Below, piece by piece: positions 59,838 through 64,000 of a DNA stretch of 64,000 nt; within the stretch, counting starts at the first letter, position 1, and the number at the start of each line of letters is the position of its first letter. This DNA comes from Tundrisphaera sp051175315 (lineage in GTDB: Bacteria; Planctomycetota; Planctomycetia; Isosphaerales; Isosphaeraceae): contig NZ_CP195100.1 of NCBI RefSeq assembly GCF_051175315.1, forward strand, positions 4,960,001-5,024,000. Reading direction: 5' to 3'. The position numbers were made by a program, and so were the translations under genes. The notes beneath the pieces were generated by a model. The model worked only from the letters and a program-made list of their open reading frames with translations, was not told the origin of the DNA and did no database searches.

Positions 59838-59844
59838 GAGCATA
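59838..59844 (-). promoter_or_regulatory. -10-like hexamer TATGCT
   Basis: Minus-strand TATGCT about 40 bp upstream of the 59799 start, another member of the recurrent hexamer set. Confidence 0.25.
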
Positions 59845-59894
59845 GCGGGCGCCGTCCCGGAAGTCTCGCACGCGGATCGACCCTCCGCCGGATC

Positions 59895-60881
<987 letters not shown>

Positions 60882-61448
60882 GTGGGATCCTTCGGGGCGG
60901 TGGGCGACGGGGACGACCTGAAAACGCCGGCCCGCAGGCTAGCCCGTCGCCGAGAAGGCGCGATGAAGATCCCGCCAACTTCGTGGGGAGGTTTCGCGGC
61001 CGTCGCCCCGCCCGTCCTCCCCCGCCGATCGGGGTCGCCTCGGGCGGGCCGATCTGCGAGGGGGGAGGGGGGGCCGACGGTCGAGCGGCCGGCCGGATCC
61101 CCCCCGCCGCGACGCACGGGGGGGCCCCGGGAGGCCGGCCCGCGATCCCCCATGAGGTCATGCCGATTCCGGCCTGATCTTTTTAGGATTTAAGTTGTTG
61201 ATTCCCCTCATCCAGGGCGATACTTTGTGAAGATTCCCTGAAGATCAAGTTTTGTGGATCATGCCCTCCGGTCCCTCATCCGCCGCGTCGCCGACGACGG
61301 CCCCGGACGCGTCCGCGCGCGACGTCGCGTCAACCAGGAAGACGATGGAATCCATCGATTTCGATGCGATGCCTCGATCCCGGTGCGCGTCGCCCACGGC
61401 CCCCGCTCCCGCCCTGCCTCATCGCATCCCTCGCGAGGAATCCCGCCG
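60882..61448. other. 567-bp region between divergent DUF1559 loci
   Basis: The first 300 bases are GC-rich with no supported ORF. The part around 61180-61260 is conspicuously AT-rich (CTTTTTAGGATTTAAG) and carries a promoter candidate. The remainder is leader to the lipoprotein; frames open through it lack coding character. Confidence 0.45.
61195..61224 (+). promoter_or_regulatory. Possible promoter with AT-rich upstream element
   Basis: TTGTTG, an 18-base spacer and GATACT, preceded by CTTTTTAGGATTTAAG. It would give a leader of about 220 bases to the lipoprotein at 61449. Confidence 0.3.
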
Positions 61449-61655
61449 ATGTCCATGCTCCGCCCATCCTCGGCCCTGATCCTGTCCCTCGTCCTCGGCT
61501 GCGTCGCGGCCGGGTGCGGGGGGCGTCCGACCGGCGACATCGGCGTGGCCGGGGTCACCCCGCCCGACGTCCCGAAGGATTCGGAGGCCGCCATCCAGCA
61601 GTCCCAGAAGGCGGCCGAGGAAGAACTCCGCAACGGGACCAAGAAGACGGACTGA
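61449..61655 (+). CDS. Small lipoprotein, 68 residues
   Basis: Reading from ATG 61449 with GAGGAA upstream. The signal SSALILSLVLGCVAAGC ends at Cys23, a likely lipidation site, followed by GGRPTGDIGVAGVTPPDVP and a Lys/Glu/Gln-rich helix (AAIQQSQKAAEEELRN). It directly precedes a DUF1559 gene, as does the lipoprotein at 36975, suggesting a conserved lipoprotein/pseudopilin module. Confidence 0.7.
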   Translation: MSMLRPSSALILSLVLGCVAAGCGGRPTGDIGVAGVTPPDVPKDSEAAIQQSQKAAEEELRNGTKKTD

Positions 61656-61824
61656 TCCGGCGGCCGGCCGGCCCTGCTCGTTCTCATCACGCCCTCATCG
61701 TCCATCCGCATCCGACGTCGCACCCCGGGGGCGGGAAGCCGCCCTCGCGGTGCATCCGGGCCGGACTAGCCTCCCTTGGAATCCCCCCATCGCCCTGATC
61801 TCATACGGAAAAGAAGGTAATCCG

Positions 61825-62841
61825 ATGGCCATGAAGCGTCGCGGTTTCACCCTGATCGAGCTGCTGGTGGTGATCGCCATCATCGCGGTCCTGATCGCCC
61901 TCCTGCTGCCCGCCGTGCAGTCGGCCCGCGAGGCGGCCCGCCGCTCGCAATGCGTCAACAATCTCAAGCAGCTCGGCCTGGCCTTGCATAACTATGAGAG
62001 CCAGAACGGGGCGATCCCCCCGACCGGGGCCTCGGGCTCCACCAACCCCCCGACTTTCTCGATGAAGGCCCGCCTGCTCCCCGGCCTGGAGCAGCAGCCC
62101 CTGTTCAACGCCCTGAACATGAACGTCTCCTTCAGCTCGTCGTCGAGCGATGTCATCGGGCTGATGAACTCGACGGTGCGCAGGACGGCGGTCGCGACCT
62201 TCGTCTGCCCGTCCGACGACAACTCGGGGACGGCCGATCCCGACAACGTCGCGACGACCAACTACCCGAACAATCTCGGCAACAATCGCTACAACAACCC
62301 GAACGACCGGTCCGGCGGGCCGGCCTACCGGATGGGAGACGGCATCCACGGCATCCCCATCACCTTCCAGGGGATCCGGGACGGGCTGAGCAACACGGCG
62401 ATCTTCAGCGAGTGGGTCAAGGGCCCGGGATCGAACTCCGGCGGGACGGGCGGGCAGACCGACGGGACCCACATGGTCTACAACGGGGGCATCGCCAACG
62501 TGAAGAACCCGGAGGCCACCGTCGCCGCGCAGTGCCAGGCCGCGACCAATCGGGTCTGGGGCTACAAGGGAGAATACTGGCTCTGGGATCACGCCGGCCG
62601 CGGCGGGGGGTATCGCCACGTCCAGACGCCCAACAAGAAGGCCTGCTTCTACAACACGGATACCGGCCCCGGCAGCTCCCTGACCACCCTGATCGGCGCC
62701 AGCTCGTATCACCCGGGCGGCGTCAATGTGCTGATGATGGACGGCTCGGTCCGGTTCGTCAAGGATTCGATCAACCCCGCCTCGTGGGTCGCCATCAGCA
62801 CCATCCGCGGCAGCGAGGTGATCAGCTCCGACGCGTTCTGA
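61825..62841 (+). CDS. DUF1559 prepilin-like protein
   Basis: A 338-residue reading from ATG 61825 with AAGAAGG upstream; the frame open upstream is not needed. Prepilin motif RRGFTLIELLVVIAIIAVLI, AAREAARRSQCVNNLKQLGLALHNYES, the H-X9-DG motif HPGGVNVLMMDGSVRFV and the tail GSEVISSDAF. The longest of the three copies. Found with a small lipoprotein upstream and a divergent paralogue; role unproven. Confidence 0.92.
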   Translation: MAMKRRGFTLIELLVVIAIIAVLIALLLPAVQSAREAARRSQCVNNLKQLGLALHNYESQNGAIPPTGASGSTNPPTFSMKARLLPGLEQQPLFNALNMNVSFSSSSSDVIGLMNSTVRRTAVATFVCPSDDNSGTADPDNVATTNYPNNLGNNRYNNPNDRSGGPAYRMGDGIHGIPITFQGIRDGLSNTAIFSEWVKGPGSNSGGTGGQTDGTHMVYNGGIANVKNPEATVAAQCQAATNRVWGYKGEYWLWDHAGRGGGYRHVQTPNKKACFYNTDTGPGSSLTTLIGASSYHPGGVNVLMMDGSVRFVKDSINPASWVAISTIRGSEVISSDAF

Positions 62842-63039
62842 CCCCCGATCCGGGGCGACCTCGGATCCGGCGGCGGCCGCCGTCCCCGACCCATGAAGAT
62901 GGGCCGGGGACGTGATATCCTGGTCCGACCCCCTCGCCGTCCCCGGCCCGGGATGCCGGGGCCCGGTCGCGCGGGCATCGGAGCTTGGCCCGCCCGCGCG
63001 ATGATCGCGGGGCGGGCCGGACCATCGCGGGAGCCCCCC

Positions 63040-63768
63040 ATGAGCGTCACCGAAGATCGCGACCGCCTGGTCCGGCGCGCCCGCCGCCATCTGGAGGGGC
63101 GCGGGTCGCCCCGCCTGAGGATGCTCGGGGTGCTGTCCCTGAGCATCGCCTCGGGATTCCTGGCCTCGGTCGGGCTGCTCCGCCTGGGGGTGGATCGGAT
63201 GCCGGTCCGCTATCCCATCGCGGTCGGGGCCGCCTACGCGACCTATCTCGGCCTGCTCTGGTCCTGGCTCCGGGGCCAGAAGGCCGCCTACCTCGGCCCG
63301 GAGGCAGGGCAGGGGCAGGGGGGCCCGGAATCCGGCATCACGATGCTCGGGATCGCCCCCCTGCTCGACGATTCCATTGCCCCGGAGCCGAAGCGGTCCG
63401 GCAACCTCTCCTCCTCCGACGTGAGCGGGCTGGGCAATCTCTTCGAGATCGGCGATGCCGCGCCCGCGTTGGTCGTCCTCCTGCTGATCGCCGGCCTGTG
63501 TACCCTGATCGTCGGCCTCTACGCGATCGTCATCTCGCCCGTGCTGCTCGCGGAACTGCTGGTCGACGGGGTGCTCCTGGGGGCGATGTCGCGGGCCGTC
63601 GCCGCCGGCCCGGCCCCGCACTGGTCGCGGTCGGTCTTGCGCCGGACCTGGATCGCGGCGCTGGTCACGGCGATCGTCTACGGCCTGGTCGGCTTCGGGT
63701 TCGAATGCGTGGCCCCCGACGCCCGGACGCTGGGCGAGGCCTGGGCCGCCGACCAGCGGTCCCCGTGA
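63040..63768 (+). CDS. Integral membrane protein, 242 residues
   Basis: Reading from ATG 63040 with GGGAG upstream. Hydrophobic helices: LRMLGVLSLSIASGFLASVGLL, YPIAVGAAYATYLGLLWSWL, APALVVLLLIAGLCTLIVGLYAIVISPVLLAELLVDGVLLG and IAALVTAIVYGLVGFGFECV. A Gly/Ser-rich loop (EAGQGQGGPESG, KRSGNLSSSDVSG) separates them. No family is recognised. Confidence 0.6.
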   Translation: MSVTEDRDRLVRRARRHLEGRGSPRLRMLGVLSLSIASGFLASVGLLRLGVDRMPVRYPIAVGAAYATYLGLLWSWLRGQKAAYLGPEAGQGQGGPESGITMLGIAPLLDDSIAPEPKRSGNLSSSDVSGLGNLFEIGDAAPALVVLLLIAGLCTLIVGLYAIVISPVLLAELLVDGVLLGAMSRAVAAGPAPHWSRSVLRRTWIAALVTAIVYGLVGFGFECVAPDARTLGEAWAADQRSP

Positions 63769-63874
63769 GCCGGGAAGCACGAACCTTGACCGCACGCGTC
63801 CCGTCTGGTCCAACAGGGCCGGGGCGGGGTGCGTCGCCGGTCGTGCGCGCACTTTCCCCGGGAAGATGACCATC

Positions 63875-64000
63875 ATGTCCGGCCCGAAAATCGTCCAGGT
63901 CGATGCCTTCACCGATCGCCCGTTCGCCGGCAATCCCGCCGCGGTCTGCTTCCTTCCGGGGGCCGTCGATGCCCGGTGGATGCAGGACGTGGCCCGCGAG
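63875..64000 (+). CDS. PhzF-family isomerase, 3'-truncated by window edge
   Basis: Only the first 42 residues are present. MSGPKIVQVDAFTDRPFAGNPAAVCFLPG, then DARWMQDVARE, is the N-terminal signature of PhzF (phenazine-biosynthesis/diaminopimelate-epimerase-fold) proteins, whose catalytic Glu lies just beyond the edge. The ATG at 63875 has GGAAG at a normal distance; an in-frame ATG at 63866 lies too close to it. Confidence 0.8.
   Translation, partial: MSGPKIVQVDAFTDRPFAGNPAAVCFLPGAVDARWMQDVARE

Overview
The window is visibly GC-rich, with most codons ending in G or C. Several gene families typical of Planctomycetota occur together: a DUF1549/DUF1553 protein followed by a DUF1501 protein, three DUF1559 prepilin-like proteins with the H-X9-DG tail, twin-arginine secreted Gfo/Idh/MocA and sugar-isomerase proteins, a Ser/Thr kinase with a transmembrane helix, and the 'ANRKNATRSTGP' protein family. 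A bacterial tetrahydromethanopterin (H4MPT) C1-transfer island also fits this phylum. The family content suggests an Isosphaera/Gemmata-type planctomycete chromosome; the exact genus cannot be read from the sequence.

Layout. 1-3.3 kb: end of a DUF1549/DUF1553 gene and its DUF1501 partner. 3.4-6.3 kb: small accessory genes (SMI1/KNR4-like, VOC protein) and a duplicated zinc-ribbon gene whose duplication carried along a now decayed piece of the neighbouring gene. 6.4-8.9 kb: a membrane protein and two TIM-barrel sugar isomerase/epimerase genes. 8.9-16.8 kb: a compact, overlapping glycan/glycolipid operon (two GT2, CDP-alcohol phosphatidyltransferase, methyltransferase, polysaccharide deacetylase-like protein, GT4, GT9, one small membrane protein). 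17-25.6 kb: Ser/Thr kinase, DUF4149-like membrane protein, MiaB, an FGE-sulfatase-fold protein and small unknown genes. 25.8-31.8 kb: GlnE, a CHASE3/PAS histidine kinase and a repeat-rich lipoprotein, closed by a strong hairpin terminator. 31.9-40.5 kb: acyltransferase, L-serine dehydratase, Tat-secreted amidase, a lipoprotein plus DUF1559 pair and an alpha/beta-hydrolase lipoprotein.

41.7-57.2 kb is the most distinctive region, an H4MPT/methylofuran-linked formaldehyde or formate C1 module. It encodes the formyltransferase/hydrolase subunits FhcA, FhcB, FhcC and FhcD and the cyclohydrolase Mch. Cofactor-biosynthesis candidates are beta-RFAP synthase, a dihydropteroate-synthase-like protein, an ATP-grasp ligase of the MptN/RimK type, a CitG-like protein, a 6-pyruvoyl-tetrahydropterin-synthase-like protein, an SDR and a DUF447 protein. 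Fae and MtdB are not in the window. A Thg1-like 3'-5' polymerase coupled to a P-loop kinase, a metallo-beta-lactamase-fold hydrolase and two unknown genes are interspersed.

57.2-64 kb: a Tat-secreted Gfo/Idh/MocA oxidoreductase, small membrane proteins, two divergent DUF1559 genes (one paired with a small lipoprotein) and the start of a PhzF-like gene.

Non-coding structure includes a family of palindromic repeats (two complete inverted pairs about 2.7 kb apart, one solo copy in the fhcC leader, two diverged copies) and a recurring TATGAT/TATGGT/TAGGAT -10-like hexamer upstream of many start codons. I saw no tRNA, rRNA, CRISPR array or transposase gene.
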